Positions 8,694 through 16,413 are shown, counted from the stretch's first letter. The stretch is DNA of 47,397 bases from Methanomicrobia archaeon (GCA_016930255.1 JAFGHB010000066.1:1-47397); one strand, 5' to 3'. Notes: generated by a model from the sequence alone, not told the origin. Made by a program: numbers and translations.

Positions 8694-8772
8694 TTCCCTG
8701 ATAAGCCATTTTGCACCAAAAGCTTTATTTGTTGCGACAATATTGTATCCATAGGGTTGTTGGCAGCGTATT

Positions 8773-9369
8773 ATGAATGAAGAACAGGACAAAAATGAAA
8801 CGGGAGGTCTTTCGTTTGCGGTAGCTCTTCTTGCCGCACTTGGGACTATCTTGTATGCCTCATACACTTATTTGCAAACCCCGTCTGACTCCTTCTGGTA
8901 TTTCTTTATTTGTGGATTATTTTCTATCGCGGTGGTTTTAGTATTTTGCCTTCTTTTGTATATTTTGATTAAAGGTTACTCAATAGAAGTAGCTAATCAT
9001 GAAAGAACAAGATGGTTGAATAAAAGAGCATCCACCATTTATTTGATGGTATTCCCAGTATGCACAGCAGTACTGATTATGTTTCTTTTTATTAGTGGTT
9101 TTGCATACTTATATGTGAAATCTGATATCGCAAGCACAGACAGTTGTTCTGTAATAATAGGCTTAATTACCTGGGGTAGTGCTTTCGTTGGTGTTCGTAT
9201 TATTTTTGGTGATTTTTTAGGGGATATTGACCAGTTTAAAAAAATAATCGATAAAACAGAGGGTAGATGGATGAAAAGATTGATGAAGTTTTCCATAGTT
9301 TTATGTATCTTTGGTATCACGTATGTGATATGGCTTGCTATGTTTTCTATTATCATCACTTATATATAG
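8773..9369 (+). CDS. Hypothetical membrane protein with about five TM segments
   Basis: This 198-residue protein has hydrophobic helices at about 14-34, 42-66, 88-116, 126-146 and 171-196, separated by short charged loops. No family recognised. The coding sequence is markedly AT-rich compared with the aldolase gene before it and the hydrolase after it, suggesting a lateral origin or weak constraint. It is followed by an apparent gene remnant (9397-9564). Confidence 0.65.
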   Translation: MNEEQDKNETGGLSFAVALLAALGTILYASYTYLQTPSDSFWYFFICGLFSIAVVLVFCLLLYILIKGYSIEVANHERTRWLNKRASTIYLMVFPVCTAVLIMFLFISGFAYLYVKSDIASTDSCSVIIGLITWGSAFVGVRIIFGDFLGDIDQFKKIIDKTEGRWMKRLMKFSIVLCIFGITYVIWLAMFSIIITYI

Positions 9370-9396
9370 TCATAAAAGTCATTATTAGGTGCATAA

Positions 9397-9564
9397 TTGG
9401 TTTTATTACAAAACGATGAACCAATTCATATTTTGTTTCACGTAAAGGGCCCAAATAATGGTTTAGCAATAGCCCTCGCACAGGAAGATGCCAATCATAC
9501 TTTAAATCTAAAGGCAGAAATCACGTTAAGTCCTGACTTCCCCTACAACGAAACAGTCCAGTGA
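9397..9564 (+). pseudogene. Possible C-terminal gene remnant
   Basis: A stop-bounded frame from a TTG at 9397 to TGA 9562-9564 reads like real protein: HILFHVKGPNNG, then LAIALAQED, then ITLSPDFPYN. It alternates hydrophobic and polar residues as in a beta domain. There is no good start codon or ribosome site, and the frame is closed just upstream by TAA at 9394. I read it as the tail of a lost gene, perhaps removed when the upstream membrane-protein gene arrived. Chance coding is possible. Confidence 0.25.
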
Positions 9565-9567
9565 AAA

Positions 9568-10476
9568 TCACGCAACCATCCCCTCAAGCTCTGCTTTGAG
9601 CGCCTCAGCCATCTCCGCAGCGCAGTACCCGTGCGTAGTGCACGTAACGGTATGCAACTCCTTCGGCTCGGATGCTTTCGAAAAGGTCTGCTCGGCACTC
9701 TCGTAATCGATGATGGTATCGTTTATGGAATGCAGCATCACGAACTTCCGCGGTGGGATCTCACCGAGATACGTTTCCGGATCGATCGATTGGTAAAATC
9801 GCATCATTTCAGGATCGGTTAGTCTACCTGAGGCAATTGCCGCATCTATGCCATACCCGCAGGTGCTAATGGCAACCACGCCCCGTGCTTCGGGGTCGAG
9901 CGCACAGGCAATAATGGCAAATCGCGCTCCATTGCTCTCGCCCGCATATACGACACGGTTCGGGTCGATCCCGGGCTGATTCCGTAAGATCGCAGCCGCC
10001 GCGAGTGCATCGTACACCATCTTGTGCTCGGTCGGCTCTTCACCGTTCATAAACACCTGTAAATCGCCCGGTATATCTATAACACCAAGATTACGCTGGT
10101 CAAGAGCGATGCTCGCGTAGCCGAGGCTGCAAAGATACGTTGCAAGCCCTTGCTCGCTTTCTTTCGTTACGGTCGCACCGGGAAGCAGCACGACACTGGG
10201 AACTTCCACCTGCTGCTGCGACTGTGCCACGGGCATTCGCAGCAGTCCCTCAATCTCCGTTTCACGGCTGGTGAATCGGACTTCATAAAGCGTGTAGTTG
10301 TCCGCCGTTTCGAGTTCCTCAAGTTCATAATCTGGCGTACTCAAAGAGTATTCCAGCAGCCCCTCCGGGGTTACACACCAATTCTGCCCGGTATCGGAAA
10401 GGAGTATCACGCCGGCGAGTGCCGCAATGATACAGCCAATGGCAAGCACACGAATCACCATGCGAGAATCCGTCAT
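9568..10476 (-). CDS. Alpha/beta hydrolase, membrane-anchored or secreted (dienelactone hydrolase-like)
   Basis: An N-terminal hydrophobic helix (residues 8-26, a signal or anchor) is followed by an alpha/beta-hydrolase domain. The nucleophile elbow is GESNG near residue 180. The acid is probably in NDTIIDYESAEQTF and the histidine in THGYCAAE near the C-terminus, completing a Ser-Asp-His triad. VVLLPGATVTKE supplies the oxyanion strand. The protein probably acts outside the membrane as an esterase or peptidase; the substrate is unknown. GAGGG lies about 10 bases before the ATG. The gene is monocistronic. Confidence 0.82.
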   Translation of the reverse strand: MTDSRMVIRVLAIGCIIAALAGVILLSDTGQNWCVTPEGLLEYSLSTPDYELEELETADNYTLYEVRFTSRETEIEGLLRMPVAQSQQQVEVPSVVLLPGATVTKESEQGLATYLCSLGYASIALDQRNLGVIDIPGDLQVFMNGEEPTEHKMVYDALAAAAILRNQPGIDPNRVVYAGESNGARFAIIACALDPEARGVVAISTCGYGIDAAIASGRLTDPEMMRFYQSIDPETYLGEIPPRKFVMLHSINDTIIDYESAEQTFSKASEPKELHTVTCTTHGYCAAEMAEALKAELEGMVA

Positions 10477-10641
10477 TTTTCCGTGCCCTCTCTTTTCTTC
10501 ATTCTTTTTAGCGATCTGATAAAGGCATCCAAATAATTTGAAACTCTGGCAGTAATTAAGTACATGTATTTTAGTCCTGCTCCTCTATTCTCGATGTCGA
10601 AAAAGAAAACCGTTTATTATGTGGCGGCGATTACTACTACT

Positions 10642-10911
10642 ATGAATCTGAATCCAGAAGAAGCTCAGGATCGGACCCGCGCACTTCTCACCATGATCGA
10701 AGCCGCCTACGGGATAAGGATCGTTAATCTCGACGCGGTTATCACAGCGATAACCGAAAAGACGCGTGATGAGCAGCGGATATTAACGATCAGCACCGCG
10801 TTAAATACCTGGATCGCAACGACTGCCGGACTGCGTCCGGACGTTGAAATACCTCTAGACGTGCTGAACGGTTTGTTAGAGCGAGTAATGCGGCTCGATA
10901 CAACCGAATGA
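10642..10911 (+). CDS. Small hypothetical helical protein (89 residues)
   Basis: No family recognised. Predicted all-helical, soluble and acidic. The frame is open from 10564, but a TATA-like TTTATTAT at 10612-10619 would start transcription near 10640. The ATG at 10642 then fits a leaderless start. The earlier in-frame ATGs at 10564 and 10594 remain possible. The gene stands alone between the hydrolase and the tRNA-Gly gene. Confidence 0.5.
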   Translation: MNLNPEEAQDRTRALLTMIEAAYGIRIVNLDAVITAITEKTRDEQRILTISTALNTWIATTAGLRPDVEIPLDVLNGLLERVMRLDTTE

Positions 10912-11010
10912 ATAGGTCGTAGGCACAACGCTCTGCGTTAAACAGGAAGATCAATCAGACCGGGAATCGTTCGTAAACGGTTCGCGTTCTAAAGTAAGTA
11001 AGTAAGTTCA

Positions 11011-11081
11011 TGCGGCAACCGGGGCTCGAACCCGGGTTAGAGGCTTGGGAAGCCCCTGTCCTGCCACTAGACTATTGCCGC
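11011..11081 (-). tRNA. tRNA-Gly (anticodon CCC)
   Basis: On the minus strand the sequence folds as a complete cloverleaf. The 7-bp acceptor stem pairs GCGGCAA with TTGCCGC. The D arm contains AGTGGCAGGAC, the anticodon loop TTCCCAA sits on a GGGGC/GCCTC stem, and the T arm is CCGGGTTCGAGCCCCGG. A is the discriminator base and CCA is not encoded. No intron. Its 5' end starts inside the last five codons of rpoL, which lies upstream on the same strand. Confidence 0.93.
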
Positions 11082-11378
11082 TTTGTACTTCTGCGCAAAC
11101 TCCTCAAAATCAGACGCTAGTGAAGCGACAGCGGACTTTATCGCTTCCACGGGATCCCCTTCCTTCATCTTCACGAACAATACCGGGTTGCTTCTCAGCG
11201 TATGCTCGATGGTGTAGGTTGCAATGTCTACCTGCTCATTATCGAGCAGCTTGGACGCGAGTGGCGCTAAAAGGGTATGATCCTCCCCGTCTATCTCTAT
11301 CCGTATCTCTTTATCCTTCCGCTCCACTATTCGTACCTTCTTGGGTTCTTGTTCAAGTTCGCGTTCTTCTGTCGCCAT
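11067..11378 (-). CDS. rpoL: DNA-directed RNA polymerase subunit L (Rpb11-like)
   Basis: This 103-residue protein matches archaeal RpoL, which dimerises with RpoD and is part of the polymerase assembly platform. Conserved signs are IRIEIDGEDHTL in the first half, a YTIEHTL strand and NPVLFVK, followed by the dimerisation helix. An N-terminal charged extension of about 15 residues precedes the conserved region, which is longer than the commonest form. It lies just downstream of csl4, a pairing common in archaea. The TAG stop at 11067-11069 lies within the tRNA-Gly gene: codons GCG GCA ATA GTC TAG form the first 15 bases of the tRNA. Confidence 0.92.
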   Translation of the reverse strand: MATEERELEQEPKKVRIVERKDKEIRIEIDGEDHTLLAPLASKLLDNEQVDIATYTIEHTLRSNPVLFVKMKEGDPVEAIKSAVASLASDFEEFAQKYKAAIV

Positions 11379-11417
11379 GCTTATCGTATCCTCTCCCCTT
11401 TCCCTTCCGGTAAGGCG

Positions 11418-11981
11418 TTATATCAATCCCTTACCGTAATCTTCAGACATCTTCCGTACTTCTACCCGCTTGCAGCGCTCACATGCCAGCGTATTCCCCT
11501 TCCTTTTCAGATCGCCTTTGCATTTCACGCAAATCGCTTTTATCACGCCTAAGTCTTTCCCATCGGTGCTCAGCCGCAACGCCTTTGCGTCTATCACGCG
11601 CGCCCTCACCAAGTCAAGGTAACCGAACTCGTGCTGCAATTCGTTCACATAGCCGCTCTTTACGTTTGAGATGTGGATAACACCTTGAGTGGAAGCGGCA
11701 ATTGCACGCTCCTCATGACCTTTCATGCACGCGATATTAACGACCGCGATCGTGTCCCGTATGTCCTCGATCCGGCCCAATACCACATCGCCTTCTTTCA
11801 GCGTTGGCGGTGTCTCCACCTTTGGTTGAACCTCTATAACCCTTTTATCCGTTATATTAACTCCTCCCGTCACTGTAGCATATATATTCCCCTTCTCATC
11901 ATACACACCACTGCCTGGCGTGAACTCTTCTGATGTGCCCAAGAAATCACCCGGCACTACAAATCCCTTTTCGTTCTCCAT
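11418..11981 (-). CDS. csl4: Exosome complex component Csl4
   Basis: This 187-residue protein has an N-terminal strand domain opening with FVVPGDFLG, a central S1 RNA-binding domain (GDVVLGRIEDIRDTIAVVNI, ending near IHISNV) and a C-terminal zinc ribbon with two CxxC pairs (CVKC and CERC). That is the domain order of archaeal Csl4, a cap subunit that recruits RNA and DnaG to the 3'-5' RNA exosome. It precedes rpoL on the same strand by 39 bases, consistent with co-transcription. It is divergent from ruvC. Confidence 0.93.
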   Translation of the reverse strand: MENEKGFVVPGDFLGTSEEFTPGSGVYDEKGNIYATVTGGVNITDKRVIEVQPKVETPPTLKEGDVVLGRIEDIRDTIAVVNIACMKGHEERAIAASTQGVIHISNVKSGYVNELQHEFGYLDLVRARVIDAKALRLSTDGKDLGVIKAICVKCKGDLKRKGNTLACERCKRVEVRKMSEDYGKGLI

Positions 11982-12052
11982 TCACTTTTCTCCTTCTTTC
12001 TCTTACACTTCTCCCTTAATACTTTACTTCAATGCTATTTATTAGTTTAGGT

Positions 12053-12556
12053 ATGCGTGTAATAGGCATAGACCCGGGGACTGCGCGAACTGGCTGGGGT
12101 GTTATCGAGTTCAGTAACTGCACCTTAAAAGCAGTCACGTTCGGCTGTATCAAGACGACCACGAAGCAATCAGGCGGGGAACGATTAAAGCTGATTTATG
12201 AGGAGTTGCTCGAATTGATAGCGGAGACGAAGCCGGACGAAATGGCGATCGAGAAAATCTTCTTCAACACCAACGTGAAAACGGCCTTGAGCGTTGGCCA
12301 GGCGCGAGGTGTCTGCATCTTAGCTGCTGCCACCATGGGAATGCCGATAGCCGAGTACAATACTACCGAAGTGAAGAATTTTATGACCGGCTACGGCCGG
12401 GCGGCAAAGAGCGACGTAGCGAACAGAGTAAAGGAATTGCTTCAGTTAGAGGTAATGCCAAAGCCGGACGACGTCACCGACGCCCTCGCCATTGCCGCCA
12501 CACATATAACACAGAAGTTGAATTTGGATTTGGGTGGGCTAGGCATTCAACAGTAA
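12053..12556 (+). CDS. ruvC: Crossover junction endodeoxyribonuclease RuvC (bacterial type)
   Basis: This 167-residue protein has the full RuvC pattern. The catalytic acids are D7 in GIDPGTARTGWG, E67 in AIEKIFFNTN, and D140 and D143 in KPDDVTDALA. The FNTNVKTALSVGQARG stretch is the DNA-binding loop-helix region typical of bacterial RuvC. RuvC dimers resolve Holliday junctions by symmetric cleavage. Archaea generally use Hjc, so this is uncommon. No ruvA or ruvB lies nearby, although in bacteria all three are often linked. The ATG at 12053 matches the family start; a frame open to 12032 would add seven residues. The 3' end overlaps the convergent EMC6-like gene by 18 bases. Confidence 0.93.
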   Translation: MRVIGIDPGTARTGWGVIEFSNCTLKAVTFGCIKTTTKQSGGERLKLIYEELLELIAETKPDEMAIEKIFFNTNVKTALSVGQARGVCILAAATMGMPIAEYNTTEVKNFMTGYGRAAKSDVANRVKELLQLEVMPKPDDVTDALAIAATHITQKLNLDLGGLGIQQ

Positions 12557-12832
12557 TCCGAACGTGACAAACCAGCAGAAGATAGTCATAAAGGAGATAT
12601 AAAGCCAATCTTTCGGCCCCTCGATGTTCATGTGGAAGAGCGGATAGACGAATTTCTGCGCCATGACCAGGAGGATCGCAATAAGCAAGCCATCGGACGA
12701 TGTAGGATCGGCTACCGCATAGAGTGATATAAAGCCCGCGATAACACCGCATAAAGCAGGTATAACCGTTTTTACTATGCCTTCCACGTATTCTTTCTTT
12801 TTTTTATCCACCGCGGTCTTCTCGGTCGCCAT
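12539..12832 (-). CDS. EMC6-like small membrane protein
   Basis: This 97-residue protein has a charged N-terminus, then three hydrophobic helices at about 22-40, 47-62 and 75-95. The IPALCGVIAGFIS segment and the closing KDWLYISFMTIFCWFVTFGLLLN are characteristic of archaeal proteins in the EMC6/Rab5-interacting family. In eukaryotes that family is part of a membrane-protein insertase complex; in archaea the role is inferred. A TATA-like ACTTATATAG at 12864-12873 lies about 35 bases before the ATG, implying a very short leader. The gene converges on ruvC with an 18-base overlap. Confidence 0.72.
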   Translation of the reverse strand: MATEKTAVDKKKKEYVEGIVKTVIPALCGVIAGFISLYAVADPTSSDGLLIAILLVMAQKFVYPLFHMNIEGPKDWLYISFMTIFCWFVTFGLLLNA

Positions 12833-13048
12833 TGGACTGTCCTCTTTTACTTAATTGTCGCTGCTATATAAGTATTCTTAGCCGCGCTTCTCGCGCTTCA
12901 ATACCGGCAAATCTCAGAATTTCTGCGCTGCAATCTTCCGTATCGCCGCTGATTCGTCACGCATTCGTAATCGGTGAGACATACCAAAAATATTTAACCA
13001 ATGAACGCATACTGAACTAAAAACGCAGAGTAACCGGAGAAGCCGAAT

Positions 13049-13624
13049 TTGACAAAAGTACCGAAGAAGGAACCGAAGCGAGAGGTAGGAGATGAGGAGG
13101 TTGCAGAGGCCCAGGTAGAGGTCCCCCGCGCTGAATTAGAGCGATTGAAGCAAGAATTGACGGCGAAGACTGAGTTAACAGACGAGTATTTATCGCGACT
13201 GACATACCTCCAGGCGGATTTCGAGAATTACAAGAAGATGGTGGCTCGCGAGCGTGAGCGGTATGAGCAGTGCGCGACGGAGGGGTTAATAAAGCGCTTA
13301 TTGCCGCTTATCGATACCGTTGAGGCGGCTCTTGCGTCTGCTGAGACGTGTGAGGATCTGAAGTCGTTCGTTACCGGAATTGAGCTAATCTATAAGGATT
13401 TAATAGACGAACTGAGCAAAGAGGGGTTGAAACCGATAAAAGCAGTTGGCGAGAAGTTTGACCCGTATAAGCACGAGGTAGTGATGGCGGTCATGGATAC
13501 CGACCATCCGGAAGACACCATTCTGGAAGAGCTTGAGAAAGGCTATATGCTGGGTGCGAGAGTGCTACGGACCTCGAAAGTGCGGATTTCAAAAACGCCT
13601 CCCGCGCCTCCAAACGCGGAATAG
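13049..13624 (+). CDS. grpE: GrpE, nucleotide exchange factor of Hsp70
   Basis: This 191-residue protein has the GrpE layout. A charged N-terminal tail leads into a long helix (residues about 25-75) with RLTYLQADFENYKKM, then a four-helix region and a beta domain with GEKFDPYKHEVVM and VLRTSKVRISK. GrpE dimers release ADP from DnaK. The start is a TTG with GGAG about 9 bases upstream. dnaK and dnaJ usually follow grpE in archaea that have the system, but the next gene here is on the other strand, so they must lie elsewhere if present. Confidence 0.93.
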   Translation: MTKVPKKEPKREVGDEEVAEAQVEVPRAELERLKQELTAKTELTDEYLSRLTYLQADFENYKKMVARERERYEQCATEGLIKRLLPLIDTVEAALASAETCEDLKSFVTGIELIYKDLIDELSKEGLKPIKAVGEKFDPYKHEVVMAVMDTDHPEDTILEELEKGYMLGARVLRTSKVRISKTPPAPPNAE

Positions 13625-13643
13625 ACCGACTAAATAGCCCTAC

Positions 13644-14405
13644 TTAGGCCAATGACAGGATTTTATTCTTTATCGCTTTTATTTGCTCAACCGCTGCACC
13701 TCCCACGTCCAGAGGCGCTTTGCCCTCCAGATCTGCACGTATCAAGGTCGGATCGTACGGGATAAGCCCCAGCAGCGGCAGGTTCAGCTCATCCAGCTTC
13801 GTTTCTATCCCGGTTACCAGCGCGGGATCCGTAACTTTGTTGAGCACCGCCGCGATGTTAGTGATACCGATATCCTCACCGAGCTGTTTTATCCGGGCTA
13901 CAGTCTCTACGGATCGCATCCCCGGCTCCACGACGGTCAGCATGAGGTCGACCCCTTTTGCAGTGCCCCGCCCTAAATGCTCTATTCCCGCTTCCATGTC
14001 CAGTACAACCGTGCTTTCCTTGAAGAGCACGTGTCGTAACAACGCGCGAAGGAACGCGTTTTCCGGGCAGGTGCAGCCGGTTCCGCCCTTCTCTATCGTG
14101 CCCATTACCAGCAACGTCACGCCATCCGGTCCCTCCGCACCATACGTACCGATGATATCGCTCACTTTGGGGTTCAATTTGTAAATGCCTGACCCGGTAT
14201 GCGCACTGGTGCGTTCAAAAATGAGATCCTTGAGTTCGGAGATCGACGGCGGGTTCTTTTCTATGCCCAGTGCGAATTTCAAGTTCATTGCAGGGTCTGC
14301 GTCCACAGCCACGACGCTCTGCCCATCACGCGCAAAGAGACGAGCGAGCGTGCCTGCAAGGGTGGTTTTACCCACACCGCCTTTTCCCGCAACTGCTATC
14401 TTCAT
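13644..14405 (-). CDS. cooC: CooC-type nickel-insertion ATPase for CO dehydrogenase
   Basis: This 253-residue MinD/ArsA-like P-loop ATPase has the deviant Walker A GKGGVGKTT at 7-15, AVDADPAMN at 33-41 and a VVLDMEAGIEH Walker B region. The paired cysteines C111 and C113 in TGCTCPENA form the CxC metal site that bridges the CooC dimer. CooC matures the nickel cluster of carbon monoxide dehydrogenase. That fits an acetyl-CoA-pathway archaeon, although no CODH genes are in the window. I chose the ATG at 14405 because the P-loop begins seven residues later; the frame is open to 14480. Confidence 0.9.
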   Translation of the reverse strand: MKIAVAGKGGVGKTTLAGTLARLFARDGQSVVAVDADPAMNLKFALGIEKNPPSISELKDLIFERTSAHTGSGIYKLNPKVSDIIGTYGAEGPDGVTLLVMGTIEKGGTGCTCPENAFLRALLRHVLFKESTVVLDMEAGIEHLGRGTAKGVDLMLTVVEPGMRSVETVARIKQLGEDIGITNIAAVLNKVTDPALVTGIETKLDELNLPLLGLIPYDPTLIRADLEGKAPLDVGGAAVEQIKAIKNKILSLA

Positions 14406-14626
14406 GTTCGCGACTCTCCTGTTAATAGTCCTAACCTTTTTGTCGCATAAGAGGATTGTGGCAGTGTTCAAAAGTGGCATAGTCGAAGAGCCGATGAGAA
14501 CAGAACGGAGTGAACGAGTGGCAAATCGAATTTCTCAAATATTTATATCAGGCAGGCACTTAAACAAGATATAGGAGAGGGAGATAAATATTTTATGGTA
14601 ACAGGGGTATAATGAAGTGAGACAAG

Positions 14627-14782
14627 ATGGTAAAAGAGAGGACAAAGCGATTTGGTAGAGGCGCGAACACGTGCAGGCGATGCGGTAGGAGGCGAGGTCT
14701 GGTTCGTAAACACGGGATCTATCTGTGCAGGCAGTGCTTCCGAGAGATAGCGAGTGAAATCGGATTTAAGAAGTATAATTAG
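14627..14782 (+). CDS. rpsN: 30S ribosomal protein S14 (zinc-binding type)
   Basis: This short 51-residue frame encodes a complete archaeal S14. A basic N-terminus ([14 protein letters not shown]) is followed by a four-cysteine zinc site made of CRRC and CRQC, 15 residues between the pairs, then the conserved [13 protein letters not shown] end. It binds 16S rRNA in the head of the small subunit. S8 follows on the same strand, as in the classical archaeal order L5-S14-S8-L6, but L5 and L6 are absent here. A TATA-like stretch at 14538-14549 and a mini-ORF lie upstream. Confidence 0.95.
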   Translation: MVKERTKRFGRGANTCRRCGRRRGLVRKHGIYLCRQCFREIASEIGFKKYN

Positions 14783-14887
14783 CTGATTTTCGGAAGGCTG
14801 GGCATGAGAGGGGAGTTATTTAAACGCGTTCCATTCATAGGTTTTTATATACCGAGGGTGAATAAGAAATAGGAAAAAGGAAGAAAA

Positions 14888-15280
14888 ATGTCGCTCAATG
14901 ACCCGCTTGCAGATGCTCTTTCGCATATCAAGAATACAGAGAGAGTCGGAAAGATGGAATGTACGATCAAACCGGCCTCAAAGCTGATTGGCAACGTGCT
15001 GAGTGTAATGAAGGAAGGCGGCTATTTAGCCGAATTTGAATTTGTAGAGGACGGAAAGGCCGGATTCTTCAAGGTGAAGCTCGGCGGTAAGATAAACGAT
15101 TGCAACGCGATAAAGCCGAGGTTTTACGTCCACATGAGGGAGTTTGAGGAATGGGAGAAGAGAGTTCTCCCGGCACGGGATTTCGGCATGCTCATCGTTA
15201 CGACCTCTAAGGGCGTCATGTCGCACGCCAAAGCGATCGAGAACGGAGTTGGCGGCCAGTTGCTGGCTTTCGTTTATTAA
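14888..15280 (+). CDS. rps8: 30S ribosomal protein S8
   Basis: This 130-residue protein matches archaeal S8: [14 protein letters not shown] at the N-terminus, [16 protein letters not shown] in the first domain, and a C-terminal domain ending with [15 protein letters not shown] and [10 protein letters not shown]8 binds helix 21 of 16S rRNA early in assembly. The gap to S14 is 105 bases and contains a TATA-like TTTTTATATA at 14842-14851, so S8 may have its own promoter. A purine-rich AGGAAAAAGGAAG precedes the ATG. After the gene the strand switches to the guaA ATP-PPase subunit. Confidence 0.95.
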   Translation: MSLNDPLADALSHIKNTERVGKMECTIKPASKLIGNVLSVMKEGGYLAEFEFVEDGKAGFFKVKLGGKINDCNAIKPRFYVHMREFEEWEKRVLPARDFGMLIVTTSKGVMSHAKAIENGVGGQLLAFVY

Positions 15281-15365
15281 TCTGAGTTCGTCTAAACAGC
15301 TAGAAAGCAAAAAGACGAAAAAACCACCCGCACATTTGTTGCTTGCACGGGTGCATTCTTATTTA

Positions 15366-15387
15366 CTCACTCTAATCAGAGTGTGAG
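15366..15387. terminator. Possible bidirectional terminator hairpin
   Basis: Between the convergent rps8 and guaA ATP-PPase genes, CTCAC pairs with GTGAG and TCT with AGA around an AATC loop, with a two-base bulge. The position fits transcription ends from both sides. Archaeal termination usually relies on T-runs rather than hairpins, so this is tentative. Confidence 0.3.
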
Positions 15388-15390
15388 CAA

Positions 15391-16356
15391 TTAAACCGCT
15401 TCGATCGTTGATGGCGGTTTCTGGGTTATGTTGTACGTAACACTGACCACACCGGGCACTTCGGTCGTTATACGATCGGCTAATCGCTCTAACGTCTCGT
15501 ATGGAAGTCTTGTCGGTGTTCCGGTCTGCGCATCGGTGCTCTCCCAGCATCGTACTTCGACTTGCATGCCATAATCCCGCTTGCCCTCACGCATGCCGGT
15601 GACTTTGTCCTCGTGCAGGATGGCTAAATACTGGAACGCTCCAGTGTTCTGCAATTCCGCTTCGACGATCGCTGTTGCTTTCCGTACCACGTCGACGCGT
15701 GCCGGTGTGACCTCGCCAATGACTCGTGCGGCCAATGCGGGGCCTGGGAATGGCGGTCTGCTGTAAAGCTCTTCGGGTAGCCCGAGCGCCTGCCCAATAA
15801 CTCGTACTGCAGGCTTTCTGAGCTGGATGACGGGCTCAATAACGGTGTAGCCGAATGCCGCTTGCGTATCGATTCCTAACTGTGCGAGAATGTTATGCTG
15901 CCGTTTGACGCCCGCAACCGTCTCTTCGACGTCCGTAAAATTAGTGCCCTGGAGCAGATAATGCGCGCCGCTCTCCTTCACCAGCGTACCAAAGACTGTC
16001 TTGTAAAACGTCTGCGTAATCGCCTCGCGCTTCTCTTCGGGATCGGTAAGGCCTTTGAGCGCATCGAAAAACTGCTGCTTTGCATCCACAATCTCTACCA
16101 GTATGCCCATCGCCCGAAAGAGCGAGACGATCCGCTCCGGCTCGCCCTCTCTCATAATGCCATTCTCAATGAAATAGGTCTTCAGTCGATCGCCTAACGC
16201 TCGGTGACCCAGCAGCGTCACCGTAGACGAGTCAACACCACCGGATAACGCATTGATCGCCAAACTGTTGCCGACGACCAATTTAATCTCCTCTACTTGC
16301 TCTTCTATAAACGCTTCGGGATTCAAATCCTCGAGTTTCAGCTCTGTAAGTTCCAT
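15391..16356 (-). CDS. guaA: GMP synthase, ATP-pyrophosphatase subunit B
   Basis: This 321-residue protein has the PP-loop SGGVDSS at 38-44 and the C-terminal dimerisation domain of GMP synthetase (RPPFPGPALAAR, ending near the QKPPSTIEAV tail). It aminates XMP to GMP using ATP. In most archaea the glutaminase is a separate protein, and no such domain is fused here. The ATG at 16356 lies 28 bases after a TATA box centred near 16384, so the mRNA is probably leaderless. An upstream in-frame ATG at 16380 would overlap the TATA box and is rejected. Confidence 0.95.
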   Translation of the reverse strand: MELTELKLEDLNPEAFIEEQVEEIKLVVGNSLAINALSGGVDSSTVTLLGHRALGDRLKTYFIENGIMREGEPERIVSLFRAMGILVEIVDAKQQFFDALKGLTDPEEKREAITQTFYKTVFGTLVKESGAHYLLQGTNFTDVEETVAGVKRQHNILAQLGIDTQAAFGYTVIEPVIQLRKPAVRVIGQALGLPEELYSRPPFPGPALAARVIGEVTPARVDVVRKATAIVEAELQNTGAFQYLAILHEDKVTGMREGKRDYGMQVEVRCWESTDAQTGTPTRLPYETLERLADRITTEVPGVVSVTYNITQKPPSTIEAV

Positions 16357-16378
16357 GATTCTAATAGGCCAAATCGGC

Positions 16379-16390
16379 ATTATAAATATT
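16379..16390 (-). promoter_or_regulatory. TATA box of the guaA ATP-PPase gene
   Basis: The minus strand reads AATATTTATAA here. The expected start site about 25 bases downstream falls at the ATG at 16356, supporting a leaderless transcript. Confidence 0.55.
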
Positions 16391-16413
16391 TACAAAGCAC
16401 GAGTAACCTCGCG

